This document shows, in pieces, positions 9,072 to 16,947 of a DNA stretch of 64,000 nt (its first letter is position 1; every line of letters starts with the position of its first letter). A program made the position numbers and the translations under genes. The DNA is from Microbacterium maritypicum MF109 (lineage in GTDB: Bacteria; Actinomycetota; Actinomycetes; Actinomycetales; Microbacteriaceae), in contig NZ_ATAO01000101.1 of the NCBI RefSeq assembly GCF_000455825.1, forward strand, positions 1 to 64,000, read 5' to 3'. Below the pieces are notes generated by a model that was given only the letters and a program-made list of their open reading frames with translations, did no database searches and was not told where the DNA came from.

Positions 9072-9953
9072 CTAATTCCGACCTGAGGGGTGCGACGGCC
9101 CCGCGGTGACGAACAGTTCGGCCGGGCATCCGGGTGAGCGCTGCACGCGCCCGTCGGTGCTCATGCGCACCCACTCGACGTTCCACATCGCTGCGAGCTC
9201 GACACCGCCGTCGAAGAAGAGAGCCGTCGCCACGGCGTCGGCCGTCATCGTCTCCGGCGCCCATGCCCAGGTCGCGGCCCACGTGCGCACGGGCATCCCG
9301 GTGCGGGCATCCAGCACATGATGCAGCCCGCTCCCCCACGCCCTCCGGTTGATCGCCGAGGCGCACAGCGCCTGGTCGTGCACATCGACGACCCCGATCG
9401 CCTTCGTCGGATCGTACGGGTGCTCGAGGCCGATGCGCACACCGGAGCCGCGGACCCGGATGTCACCACCGGCGTCGACCACGAGGTCTCCGGGCACCGC
9501 GGCCAACGCCGCCGCCACGAGGTCCACGAGACGCCCTTTGCCGAGCGCGCCGACATCGATCAGGGCAGGCGCCGAGGCCGTGACATCGGTATCCGTCCAG
9601 GACACATCCTGTTCCCAGGCCCCCGGTGCGCGCACGGGATCGCCCGGCACGAGGGAGTAGTCGGCGTCGTACCCGAGCGCGGCGAGGCTGTCCGCGACGA
9701 GCGGGTTGACGGCGCCTCCGGTCGCGGCGGAGAGCCCACGGTACGCGTCGAGCATCGGCCGGGCATCGGCGGAGGCGAAGCCGCCCCCCTCACGTCCGAG
9801 GCGCACGACCTCCGAATCTGCACGGAATCGGGACCACTCGCGGTCGAAGCGGTCGATCTCCGCTGTCACCGCGGCGCGTGCCGACTCCGGCAGGGGTTCC
9901 GTCGTCTCGATCTCCCACTGCGTCCCGATGGCCTCGAAACGCCAACTGGCCAT
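9072..9953 (-). CDS. apbE: FAD:protein FMN transferase (ApbE family)
   Basis: A 293-residue ApbE-type flavin transferase, which moves FMN from FAD to a Ser/Thr of target proteins. Family features seen are GTQWEI near the start, the AVNPLVADSLAALGY segment, IDVGALGKGRLVD, VVDAGGDIRVRG and the metal-site region ETMTADAVATALF. No signal peptide or lipobox is visible, unlike many Gram-negative ApbE proteins. It sits between the FMN-binding lipoprotein and the membrane reductase, whose flavin domains are its likely substrates. ATG at 9953 begins the family-typical MASWRFEAIGTQWEI. Confidence 0.9.
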   Translation of the reverse strand: MASWRFEAIGTQWEIETTEPLPESARAAVTAEIDRFDREWSRFRADSEVVRLGREGGGFASADARPMLDAYRGLSAATGGAVNPLVADSLAALGYDADYSLVPGDPVRAPGAWEQDVSWTDTDVTASAPALIDVGALGKGRLVDLVAAALAAVPGDLVVDAGGDIRVRGSGVRIGLEHPYDPTKAIGVVDVHDQALCASAINRRAWGSGLHHVLDARTGMPVRTWAATWAWAPETMTADAVATALFFDGGVELAAMWNVEWVRMSTDGRVQRSPGCPAELFVTAGPSHPSGRN

Positions 9954-9967
9954 GGTGGATCAGGCGC

Positions 9968-10438
9968 CTAGGCGGCGGCCTGCTCCTTGATCGCCTCGAC
10001 GGCCTTGTTGAACCCACCGCTGGTGAGCGACGAGCCGGCGACGCGGCTGACGTTCAGGTCGTCGAGAGCCTTGCCGTCGACCTGCTCGGCGATCCCGTCG
10101 ATGAACTGCCCCTGGTACTGCTTGCTCTCTGGGGCCTGCGGGTCGCCGGTCACCTCGACATCGGTCACGACGCCGTCGGCGAGGGTCAGGGTGACGGAGA
10201 TCTGCTCCACCGTCTCGGGCGTCTGGTACGACCCCTCGGCGGTGTAGGTGCCGTCGGCGTAGGTTCCCGTGGAGTCGCCACCGGAGGACGAGGAGGAACC
10301 GGCGTCCGGGGTGCTGCTGTTGTCGGCGGGCGCCTCGGCGTCGGCGTTTCCGGAGCATCCGGCGAGGACGAAGAGTCCCGCGATCCCGAGGAGTGCGGTT
10401 CCCTTGCGGACAGAGGTCGGTACGGTCGTGCGGATCAT
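9968..10438 (-). CDS. FMN-binding-domain lipoprotein
   Basis: A 156-residue exported lipoprotein: positively charged start, hydrophobic segment and lipobox VLAGC with Cys28. A Ser/Gly/Asp-rich linker of about 35 residues follows, then a C-terminal FMN_bind domain (about 60-156) starting at YADGTYTAEGSY. The presumed flavinylation motif reads AGSSLTSGGF, so the acceptor would be a serine in the place where many homologues have threonine. First gene of the flavin operon; it would be anchored outside the membrane as an electron carrier. ATG at 10438 is preceded by GGGAGG. Confidence 0.85.
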   Translation of the reverse strand: MIRTTVPTSVRKGTALLGIAGLFVLAGCSGNADAEAPADNSSTPDAGSSSSSGGDSTGTYADGTYTAEGSYQTPETVEQISVTLTLADGVVTDVEVTGDPQAPESKQYQGQFIDGIAEQVDGKALDDLNVSRVAGSSLTSGGFNKAVEAIKEQAAA

Positions 10439-10461
10439 GGTGGTCCTCCCGGCTCGGTGTC

Positions 10462-10481
10462 GGCCGACGCGCTCGTCGGCC
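10462..10481. promoter_or_regulatory. Inverted repeat in the leader of the flavin operon
   Basis: GGCCGAC and GTCGGCC form a perfect 7-bp inverted repeat around a six-base loop, 24 bases upstream of the FMN-binding lipoprotein start and downstream of prs. It may be the prs terminator (no T run) or an operator; the sequence alone does not decide. Confidence 0.35.
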
Positions 10482-10531
10482 ATTCGACCGTAAGCACCCC
10501 GGCTATGCGCGGGCTGTGCCGTGACGATGCG

Positions 10532-11566
10532 TTACGCGTCGCCGCCGAACATGCTCGTCACCGAGCCGTCTTCGAACACCTCGTGGATCGCGCGCGCCAG
10601 CAGCGGGGCGATCGGGAGGATGGTCAGCTTGTCCCAGCGACGCGACTCGGTGAGCGGGATCGTGTCGGTGATGACGACCTCGTCGATGGACGAGTCCTGC
10701 AGCCGATCGGACGCCGGGTCACTGAAGATCGCGTGCGTCGCTGCGACGATGACGCGGTGGGCGCCGTTCGCCTTGAGCGCCTGGGCGGCCTTGACGATCG
10801 TGCCACCGGTGTCGATCATGTCGTCGACGAGGAGACAGGTGCGGCCGTCGACGGCACCGACGATCTCGTGCACGGAGACCTGGTTCGCGACCTTCGGGTC
10901 GCGCCGCTTGTGGATGATCGCCAGCGGTGCACCGAGGCTGTCCGACCAGGTGTCGGCGACGCGCACGCGGCCCATGTCGGGCGAGACGACGGTGAGGATC
11001 TCACGGTCTTCGGGCGACAGCGTGCGCTCGAAGTAGTCCAGGAGCACGGGCTTGGCGAACAGGTGGTCGACGGGACCGTCGAAGAAGCCCTGGATCTGCG
11101 CGGCGTGCAGATCGACGCTCATGACCCGGTCGGCGCCCGCGGTCTTCAGCAGGTCGGCGACGAGACGGGCGCTGATCGGCTCACGACCGCGGCCCTTCTT
11201 GTCTTGACGCGAATACGGATAGTACGGCGCGACGACGGTGATGCGCTTGGCCGACGCGCGCTTGGCGGCGTCGATCATGATGAGCGTCTCCATGAGCCAC
11301 TCGTTGACCGGCTCGCCGAAGGTCTGGATCAGGAAGAGATCCACACCGCGGATCGACACCTCGAAGCGGGCGTAGATCTCGCCCGAGGCGAACGTCCGGT
11401 GCTCGACCGGTGCGATCTCGGTGCCGAGGGCCTCGGCGACCGCTGCGGTGAGTTCGGGATGCGAACGTCCACCGGCGACGACGAGCCGCTTCTTGGTCTT
11501 CGCGATGATCCCGGGGGCCACGCCGTTGTCGCGATCCAGATCGACCGTCTTCTTCTTGCGCGCCAT
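10532..11566 (-). CDS. prs: Ribose-phosphate pyrophosphokinase
   Basis: A 344-residue PRPP synthetase, converting ribose 5-phosphate and ATP to PRPP for nucleotide, His and Trp synthesis. Seen are the ATP/flexible loop YYPYSRQDKK, the metal-binding VMSVDLHAAQIQGFF signature, and the PRPP-binding loop CLLVDDMIDTGGTIV. A basic N-terminal extension (MARKKKTVDLD) is common in actinobacteria. It starts six bases after the glmU stop, with AGGCGGA as ribosome binding site overlapping that stop, so the two genes are one operon. Confidence 0.96.
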   Translation of the reverse strand: MARKKKTVDLDRDNGVAPGIIAKTKKRLVVAGGRSHPELTAAVAEALGTEIAPVEHRTFASGEIYARFEVSIRGVDLFLIQTFGEPVNEWLMETLIMIDAAKRASAKRITVVAPYYPYSRQDKKGRGREPISARLVADLLKTAGADRVMSVDLHAAQIQGFFDGPVDHLFAKPVLLDYFERTLSPEDREILTVVSPDMGRVRVADTWSDSLGAPLAIIHKRRDPKVANQVSVHEIVGAVDGRTCLLVDDMIDTGGTIVKAAQALKANGAHRVIVAATHAIFSDPASDRLQDSSIDEVVITDTIPLTESRRWDKLTILPIAPLLARAIHEVFEDGSVTSMFGGDA

Positions 11567-11572
11567 GTCCGC

Positions 11573-13003
11573 CTATTCCGCCGAATTCTCGCGGGACGCA
11601 GCATCCGCCGCGCCCGTCCCTGCTCTGTTCTTCTCGACCCAGCCCTCGATGTTGCGCTGGGGGGCGACGCTCATGGCCAGCGCGCCGGCGGGGACGTCCT
11701 TGCGGACGACGGCGCCTGCACCGGTCTTCGCACCGGCTCCCAGCCTAACGGGCGCGACGAGCACCGTGTGCGACCCGGTGTGCACCTCGTCACCGATCTC
11801 GGTGCGGTGCTTGTTGACGTCGTCGTAGTTCGCCGTGATGGTGCTCGCGCCCAGGTTCACCCCGCGGCCGATCGTCGCATCGCCCACGTAGGAGAGGTGC
11901 GGAACCTTGCTGCCCTCGCCGATCTCGGCGTTCTTGGTCTCGACGTAGGCGCCGATCTTGCCCCGGACTCCGAGGATCGTGCCGGGGCGGAGGAACGAGA
12001 ACGGGCCGACCGTCGCCTCGGCACCGATCACGGCCAGCGTGGCATCGGTGCGGCGGACGATCGCGTCCTCCCCGACCTCGCAGTCCACGAGTGTCGTGTC
12101 CGGACCGATGACGGCACCGGAGGCGATCACCGTGGCGCGGAGGATCTGCGTGTTCGGGAGGATCGTGACGTCGGGTGCGAGCTTCGCGTCGTCGTCGATC
12201 CAGGTGGTGGCGGGGTCGATCACGGTCACGCCCTCGAGCTGCCAGCGACGCACGATCCGCTGGTTGAGCAGGCGCCCGACCAGAGCGAGCTGCGCGCGGT
12301 CGTTGACTCCATAGGTGACCGTGACATCGGACACCACCGATGCCGCGACACGGTCGCCGTCGCGACGGAGCAATCCCGGCACATCGGTCAGATACATCTC
12401 ACGCTGGGCATTGTCGAGACTCAGCTGGGGCAGGTACGCCCGCAGCGTCGCGGCGCGGAACACGTACATCCCGGCATTGATCTCGCGGACGGCGGCCTCT
12501 TCCTCGTTCGCATCCTTCTGCTCCACGATGCGGTCGACCCCACCGTCGGCATCGCGCACGACGCGTCCGTAGCCGGTCGGATCGTCGACCAGTGCGGTCA
12601 TCAGCGTGGCCGGCGCGCCCGAGGCGCGGTGCTCTGCGAGGAAGGCGGAGAGGGTGTCGGCATCGGCGAGTGGACAGTCGCCGGAGAGCACGAGCACGTC
12701 GCCGTCGAAGTCGGCGGGGAGGGCATCGACGGCCACCTGCACCGCACGACCGGTTCCGGGGATGTCGTCCTGGTCGACGAAGACCGCATCGGGGTAATCG
12801 ACCGCGAGCGCCGCGACCACCTGGTCGCGCTCGTGACGGACGACGACCTCGACGTGCGCGGCCTGCAGCCGCCCCGCGGTGGTGAGCACGTGCCCCACCA
12901 GTGGACGTCCGCTGATCGGATGCAGCACCTTCGGCAGGCGCGACTTCATGCGAGTGCCCTGGCCTGCGGCGAGGACGATGATGGCGAGATTGTTCCCAGT
13001 CAT
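11573..13003 (-). CDS. glmU: Bifunctional UDP-N-acetylglucosamine pyrophosphorylase / glucosamine-1-phosphate acetyltransferase
   Basis: A 476-residue GlmU making UDP-GlcNAc for peptidoglycan. The uridyltransferase half begins IIVLAAGQGTRMKSRLPK; the C-terminal left-handed beta helix holds the acetyltransferase with KNAEIGEGSKVPHLSYVGD and GVNLGASTITANYDD. The ATG at 13003 matches the usual GlmU N-terminus but lies only one base beyond the 3' end of tRNA-Gln, so no free ribosome binding site exists. Translation may be leaderless after tRNA 3' processing. Followed by prs. Confidence 0.95.
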   Translation of the reverse strand: MTGNNLAIIVLAAGQGTRMKSRLPKVLHPISGRPLVGHVLTTAGRLQAAHVEVVVRHERDQVVAALAVDYPDAVFVDQDDIPGTGRAVQVAVDALPADFDGDVLVLSGDCPLADADTLSAFLAEHRASGAPATLMTALVDDPTGYGRVVRDADGGVDRIVEQKDANEEEAAVREINAGMYVFRAATLRAYLPQLSLDNAQREMYLTDVPGLLRRDGDRVAASVVSDVTVTYGVNDRAQLALVGRLLNQRIVRRWQLEGVTVIDPATTWIDDDAKLAPDVTILPNTQILRATVIASGAVIGPDTTLVDCEVGEDAIVRRTDATLAVIGAEATVGPFSFLRPGTILGVRGKIGAYVETKNAEIGEGSKVPHLSYVGDATIGRGVNLGASTITANYDDVNKHRTEIGDEVHTGSHTVLVAPVRLGAGAKTGAGAVVRKDVPAGALAMSVAPQRNIEGWVEKNRAGTGAADAASRENSAE

Positions 13004-13004
13004 G

Positions 13005-13076
13005 CTCCGCCGCCAGGACTCGAACCTAGACCTCACAGCTCCAAAGGCTGTCGTGCTGCCATTACACCACGGCGGA
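13005..13076 (-). tRNA. tRNA-Gln (UUG)
   Basis: 72 bases fold as a cloverleaf: acceptor TCCGCCG/CGGCGGA with discriminator G, D arm GTG/CAC around an AATGGCAG loop, anticodon stem ACAGC/GCTGT with loop CTTTGGA giving anticodon UUG (reads CAA and, by wobble, CAG), and T arm CTAGG/CCTGG around TTCGAGT. CCA is not encoded. The 3' end is directly followed by the glmU start codon. Confidence 0.95.
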
Positions 13077-13187
13077 CCGCGCCGCCCACGAGGGCGCCGC
13101 GGCATCAAGTCTGCCATGCCCCGGCCCCGGTTCCGCTGACACCCCGTGCGTCATCCACCCGAAACACCGCTCTGGGATGCTGGCGTC

Positions 13188-13661
13188 ATGAGCATCGTGA
13201 TCGAACGGGTGGAGACCGCAGACCCCGCCCTCGCCGAGTTCCTGATCGCCCATCATGCGGAGTTGGAGCACACGGCTCCACCGGAGAGCCGTCATGCCCT
13301 GGTGTTCGAGCGTCTGCTCGCCCCGGGAGTGCGGCTGTTCGCCGGGCACCTCGACGGCCGCCCCGTCGCCACCGGCGCCCTGGCGACGGTGGCGGAAGGG
13401 CACGAGGAGATCAAGTCGATGCGCACCGACCCCGCGCTGCGCGGGCGCGGTCTCGGACGCACCATGCTCGCCTTCCTGCTGGAGGATGCCGAGGCGCGCG
13501 GCATCAGCCGTGTCTCGCTCGAGACCGGGAGCGCCGAGTTCTTCGCCCCGGCGCGCGCCCTCTACTCCGCCGCCGGCTTCCACGAATGCGGCCCGTTCGG
13601 CGGTTATGTCCTCGACCCGCACAGCACCTTCATGACGATCGACCTGCCGGCGGCGTCCTGA
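13188..13661 (+). CDS. GNAT-family N-acetyltransferase
   Basis: A 157-residue single-domain GNAT protein. The acetyl-CoA loop is DPALRGRGLGRTML, preceded by the beta-4 strand HEEIKSMRTD and followed by AEARGISRVSLETG and FFAPARALYSAAGF, typical of the PhnO/YjaB-like branch. Substrate cannot be predicted. A hexamer GATGCT lies six bases before the ATG, consistent with leaderless transcription. It is divergent from tRNA-Gln and followed by a MarR regulator on the same strand. Confidence 0.88.
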   Translation: MSIVIERVETADPALAEFLIAHHAELEHTAPPESRHALVFERLLAPGVRLFAGHLDGRPVATGALATVAEGHEEIKSMRTDPALRGRGLGRTMLAFLLEDAEARGISRVSLETGSAEFFAPARALYSAAGFHECGPFGGYVLDPHSTFMTIDLPAAS

Positions 13662-13691
13662 TCCCCGAGCCGCACACGCGATAATGGGCGG

Positions 13692-14186
13692 ATGAGCGAG
13701 GTGGATGAGGTCGACCGGATCGTCGGCGCGTGGAACACCCAGCGCCCCGACCTCGACTTCTCCCCGCTCGAGGTGCTGTCGCGGATGGACCGGCTGTCGC
13801 GCCACCTCGACCGTGCCCGACGCGACGTGTTCCGCCGCAGCGACCTGGAGCACTGGGAATGGGATGTGCTCTCGGCGTTGCGCCGAGCAGGGGCGCCGTT
13901 CCAGCTCTCCCCCAAGCAGTTGCTGCAGCAGACTCTGGTCTCGAGCGGCACGATGACCAACCGGATCGACCGTCTTGTCGGCCGCCGCTTCGTGCGCCGC
14001 GAGGCCGACCCCGGCGACGGGCGCAGCGTGCTGGTGACGCTCACCGACGATGGGCGCATCCGCGTGGATGCCGCCATCACTCGTCTCGTCGATGTGGAGG
14101 CCGACCTGCTGCGGGCCCTCTCGCGCTCGGATCGGGATCGCCTCGCGGGGCTGCTGCGCAAGCTGAGCCTGAGCTTCGACTCGTGA
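13692..14186 (+). CDS. MarR-family transcriptional regulator
   Basis: A 164-residue winged-helix regulator. The helix-turn-helix and wing region reads LSPKQLLQQTLVSSGTMTNRIDRLV then RRFVRREADPGDGRSVLVTLTDDG, the classic MarR wing. GATAAT stands six bases before the ATG, suggesting a leaderless message. The rluA-like gene starts 13 bases downstream and may be co-transcribed. Ligand and targets are unknown. Confidence 0.9.
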   Translation: MSEVDEVDRIVGAWNTQRPDLDFSPLEVLSRMDRLSRHLDRARRDVFRRSDLEHWEWDVLSALRRAGAPFQLSPKQLLQQTLVSSGTMTNRIDRLVGRRFVRREADPGDGRSVLVTLTDDGRIRVDAAITRLVDVEADLLRALSRSDRDRLAGLLRKLSLSFDS

Positions 14187-14199
14187 CCGGCCGCATCTG

Positions 14200-15156
14200 A
14201 TGGGCATGCCCTCCCCCCTCCCCGTGCGTGACGGCGTGGGAGCCACACGATTGCACGTGCCCCTCTCCGGCTCGTGGCCCACCGTCGCCGCCTACATGGT
14301 CGAGCGCTTCTTCCACCTCGACCCCGAGCGTCTTCTCCAGCGGTTCGACCGCGGCGAGATCGTGCGGGCCGACGGCTCCCCCGTCCCGCGCGACGCCCCG
14401 CTCGGCAGCGTCGAATTCGTCTGGTACTACCGCGAACCCGCCGTCGAGACGCGGATCCCCTTCGAGATCGAGGTCCTGCACCAGGACGAGCATCTCGTGG
14501 TCGTCGACAAGCCGCATTTCCTGCCCACGACTCCCGGCGGCAAGTTCCTGCAGAACTCGGCGCTGGTGCGCCTGCGCAACCTCCTCGACAATCCCGACCT
14601 GGCGCCGATCCACCGCCTGGATCGCGCGACCGCCGGCCTGCTGATGTTCTCGACACGACCGGCGACCCGCGGCGCCTACCAGCTGATGTTCGAGAAGCGG
14701 CAGGTGCAGAAGGTGTACGAGGCGGTGTCGGAGCTCCCCGATCACGGCGAGCTCCCCTCGTTCCCGCTCGTCTACCGCAACCACATCGAGAAGCCCCGCG
14801 CCCAGGTGCGTGTGCAGGTCGACGATGCCAGGGAGCCGAACGCCGAGACGCTGATCGCGCTGATCGGCAGCGACGATCGCGTGGTGCATACGCTGCTCCG
14901 CCCGCACAGCGGCAAGATGCACCAGCTGCGCGTGCACCTGGCCGCCCTCGGCATCGGCATCCTGAACGACCGGTTCTACCCGGAGCTGCTCGACGACCTG
15001 CCCGACGACTTCGACCGCCCGCTGCAGCTGCTCGCTCGTGAACTGCGCTTCATCGATCCGCTGAGCGGGACGGAGCGGGTGTTCACCACTCGTCGCACCC
15101 TGCAGGAGGCGCCTGCCGACGAGAACCCGGTCGAGAGCCCCGTCAGCGGCGCATGA
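14200..15156 (+). CDS. RluA-family RNA pseudouridine synthase
   Basis: A 318-residue pseudouridine synthase. The catalytic aspartate is in the family motif HRLDRATAGLLMFS; further blocks are LVVVDKPHFLPTTPGG and RPHSGKMHQLRVHLAALG. The N-terminal 90 residues (VERFFHLDPERLLQRFDRGE) resemble a degenerate S4-like segment. Target RNA (rRNA or tRNA position) cannot be told from sequence. ATG at 14200 or 14206 are equally possible. Its last 14 bases overlap the end of metI on the opposite strand. Confidence 0.87.
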   Translation: MGMPSPLPVRDGVGATRLHVPLSGSWPTVAAYMVERFFHLDPERLLQRFDRGEIVRADGSPVPRDAPLGSVEFVWYYREPAVETRIPFEIEVLHQDEHLVVVDKPHFLPTTPGGKFLQNSALVRLRNLLDNPDLAPIHRLDRATAGLLMFSTRPATRGAYQLMFEKRQVQKVYEAVSELPDHGELPSFPLVYRNHIEKPRAQVRVQVDDAREPNAETLIALIGSDDRVVHTLLRPHSGKMHQLRVHLAALGIGILNDRFYPELLDDLPDDFDRPLQLLARELRFIDPLSGTERVFTTRRTLQEAPADENPVESPVSGA

Positions 15157-15802
15157 CCTTGCGGGCCAGGCGGGTTCCGAGCGTCTGCGCCACGTGCACG
15201 AAGACGACGATGAGCAGCACGGCCGCCCACATCACCACGGGCTCGAACTGACGACGTCCGTAGGTCAGTGCGAAGTTTCCGAGACCGCCTGCACCGATGT
15301 AACCCGCCATCGCGGTCATGTCGATGAGGGCGACGATGACGAACGTGTACCCGAGGATGAGCGGCCCCAGGGCCTCCGGGATCACGACCGTGAAGAGCGT
15401 CCGCCAGGGGCCGGCCCCCATGGCGCGTGCGGCTTCGATCACTCCGGGTGAGACCCCGACGAGATGCTGTTCGACGATGCGGCCGATCGCGAACATCGAG
15501 GCCACGACGAGCGCCACGATCGCGGCGTTCGTGCCGATGCCGCTGCCCACGATGAAACGCGAGAACGGGATCAGCACCGTGATGAGGATCACGAACGGGA
15601 TGGGGCGGAAGAAGTTGATGAAGAGGTTCAGGACTGCGGAGACCGCCCGATTCTGCAGCATCCCTCCCGGCCTGGTGAGGTACAGACCGACGCCGATCAG
15701 ACCGCCCAGCAGGCCGCCCAGCACCAGCGTGAGAGAGACCATGTAGAGAGTCTCGACAGCAGCCGTCCAGAACTCGGGCCCCAGCTCGATGAGACGATCC
15801 AT
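15143..15802 (-). CDS. metI: Methionine ABC transporter permease
   Basis: A 219-residue integral membrane permease with about five helices. The EAA loop that contacts the ATPase reads VIEAARAMGAGPWRTLFTVVIPEALGP. Third gene of metQ-metN-metI; its ATG overlaps the final base of the metN stop, so it is translationally coupled. It forms the channel for D/L-methionine import with MetN and MetQ. Confidence 0.92.
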   Translation of the reverse strand: MDRLIELGPEFWTAAVETLYMVSLTLVLGGLLGGLIGVGLYLTRPGGMLQNRAVSAVLNLFINFFRPIPFVILITVLIPFSRFIVGSGIGTNAAIVALVVASMFAIGRIVEQHLVGVSPGVIEAARAMGAGPWRTLFTVVIPEALGPLILGYTFVIVALIDMTAMAGYIGAGGLGNFALTYGRRQFEPVVMWAAVLLIVVFVHVAQTLGTRLARKVMRR

Positions 15803-16845
15803 CAGCGCACCTCCTCGCTGTCGATGTCGGACACGTCGACATGTGGGGCGATGCTCGCGAGCGTCTGCTCGATGACACCGTCCTCACCGCGGATCGCGAG
15901 AGTGAGGTGTCCGAAGGCACGCCCGCGGATGTCGTTGATGCCCCCGAACACGAGCTCGAATTCCAGTCCCGCGTCGGCGAGCTGGAGAAAGACCTGCGCC
16001 TGGGACGGACCGCCGTCACGGAACGAGAACGTCACGAGGCGTCCATCGTGACGTTCACGGAGCACCGCCCGTTCAGACGGAGAGGGCACCCCCTTCACGA
16101 CCGTGCCGACGAACCGCTGCGAAGCGGCGTGCTGTGGGTTGGAGAAGACCTCGAACACGTCGCCGTGCTCGATGACGCGACCGCGGTCCATGACGGCGAC
16201 CTTCGTCGCAATCGTCTGGATGACATCCATCTCATGCGTGATCACGACGATCGTCACGCCCTGTTCCTCGTTCACCTTCTTGAGCAGTGCCAGCACCTCG
16301 TGCGTGGTCTCCGGGTCGAGCGCGCTGGTCGCCTCGTCTGCGAGGAGGATGGCCGGCCTCGTGGCGAGGGCTCTGGCGATGCCCACACGCTGCTTCTGAC
16401 CGCCGGAGAGCTGCTCGGGGTATGAGCGCGCCTTGTCGCTCAACCCCACGAAGCTGAGCAGCTCGGTGACACGCGCCTCGATGTCGGGCTTCGACCACCC
16501 GGCCAGCTTGAGGGGATACGCGACGTTCGCCCGCACGCTCTTCGACGAGAAGAGGTTGAACTGCTGGAAGATCATTCCGATTCCACTGCGCACCCGGCGC
16601 AGCTCGCGCTCCGCGAGAGCCGTGATCTCCACGCCATCGACAGTGATCCGCCCCTCGGAGGCAGGCTCCAGAGCATTGATGAGACGCACGAGCGTCGACT
16701 TGCCTGCGCCGGAGTATCCGATGATGCCGTAGACATCTCCCTGATCGATCTGCAACGTGACGCCGTCGACCGCCGTGATCTGCTCGTCAGCCCCAGCCGG
16801 GGACGGGTATCTCTTCGATACGTTCTCGAGGGACACGATGGGCAT
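15802..16845 (-). CDS. metN: Methionine ABC transporter ATP-binding protein
   Basis: A 347-residue ATPase of the MUT/MetN family. Walker A GYSGAGKSTLVR, Q loop FQQFNLFSSKSV, signature LSGGQKQRVGIARAL, Walker B ILLADEATSALDP and the switch histidine in VVITHEMDVIQ are all present. The C-terminal 85 residues form the NIL/ACT-like domain that in MetN binds methionine and inhibits transport. Second gene of the operon, downstream of a strong hairpin that separates it from metQ. Confidence 0.95.
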   Translation of the reverse strand: MPIVSLENVSKRYPSPAGADEQITAVDGVTLQIDQGDVYGIIGYSGAGKSTLVRLINALEPASEGRITVDGVEITALAERELRRVRSGIGMIFQQFNLFSSKSVRANVAYPLKLAGWSKPDIEARVTELLSFVGLSDKARSYPEQLSGGQKQRVGIARALATRPAILLADEATSALDPETTHEVLALLKKVNEEQGVTIVVITHEMDVIQTIATKVAVMDRGRVIEHGDVFEVFSNPQHAASQRFVGTVVKGVPSPSERAVLRERHDGRLVTFSFRDGGPSQAQVFLQLADAGLEFELVFGGINDIRGRAFGHLTLAIRGEDGVIEQTLASIAPHVDVSDIDSEEVR

Positions 16846-16881
16846 GGAGTGCTCCGGTCTTGAAGGGGAAAGGAAGGGCGT

Positions 16882-16944
16882 GGTCGACCTGCAGACGACG
16901 AATCGGGCGACGCTCGCGCGTCGCCCGATTCTCTCAGGTCGACC
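16882..16944 (-). terminator. Strong intercistronic hairpin between metQ and metN
   Basis: Two nested perfect inverted repeats start four bases after the metQ stop: an outer stem GGTCGACCTG/CAGGTCGACC (16882-16891 and 16935-16944) and an inner 12-bp stem AATCGGGCGACG/CGTCGCCCGATT (16901-16912 and 16919-16930) with a six-base loop. No T run follows. It fits a partial terminator or a 3' stability element that keeps the binding protein more abundant than the membrane subunits. Confidence 0.7.
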
Positions 16945-16947
16945 TGA

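Noticed and set aside
9878..13684. A 1268-codon plus-strand open frame across the prs-glmU region
   Set aside because: It runs antisense to the FMN-binding lipoprotein, prs, tRNA-Gln and glmU, all well supported; composition is typical antisense Arg/Asp/Val.
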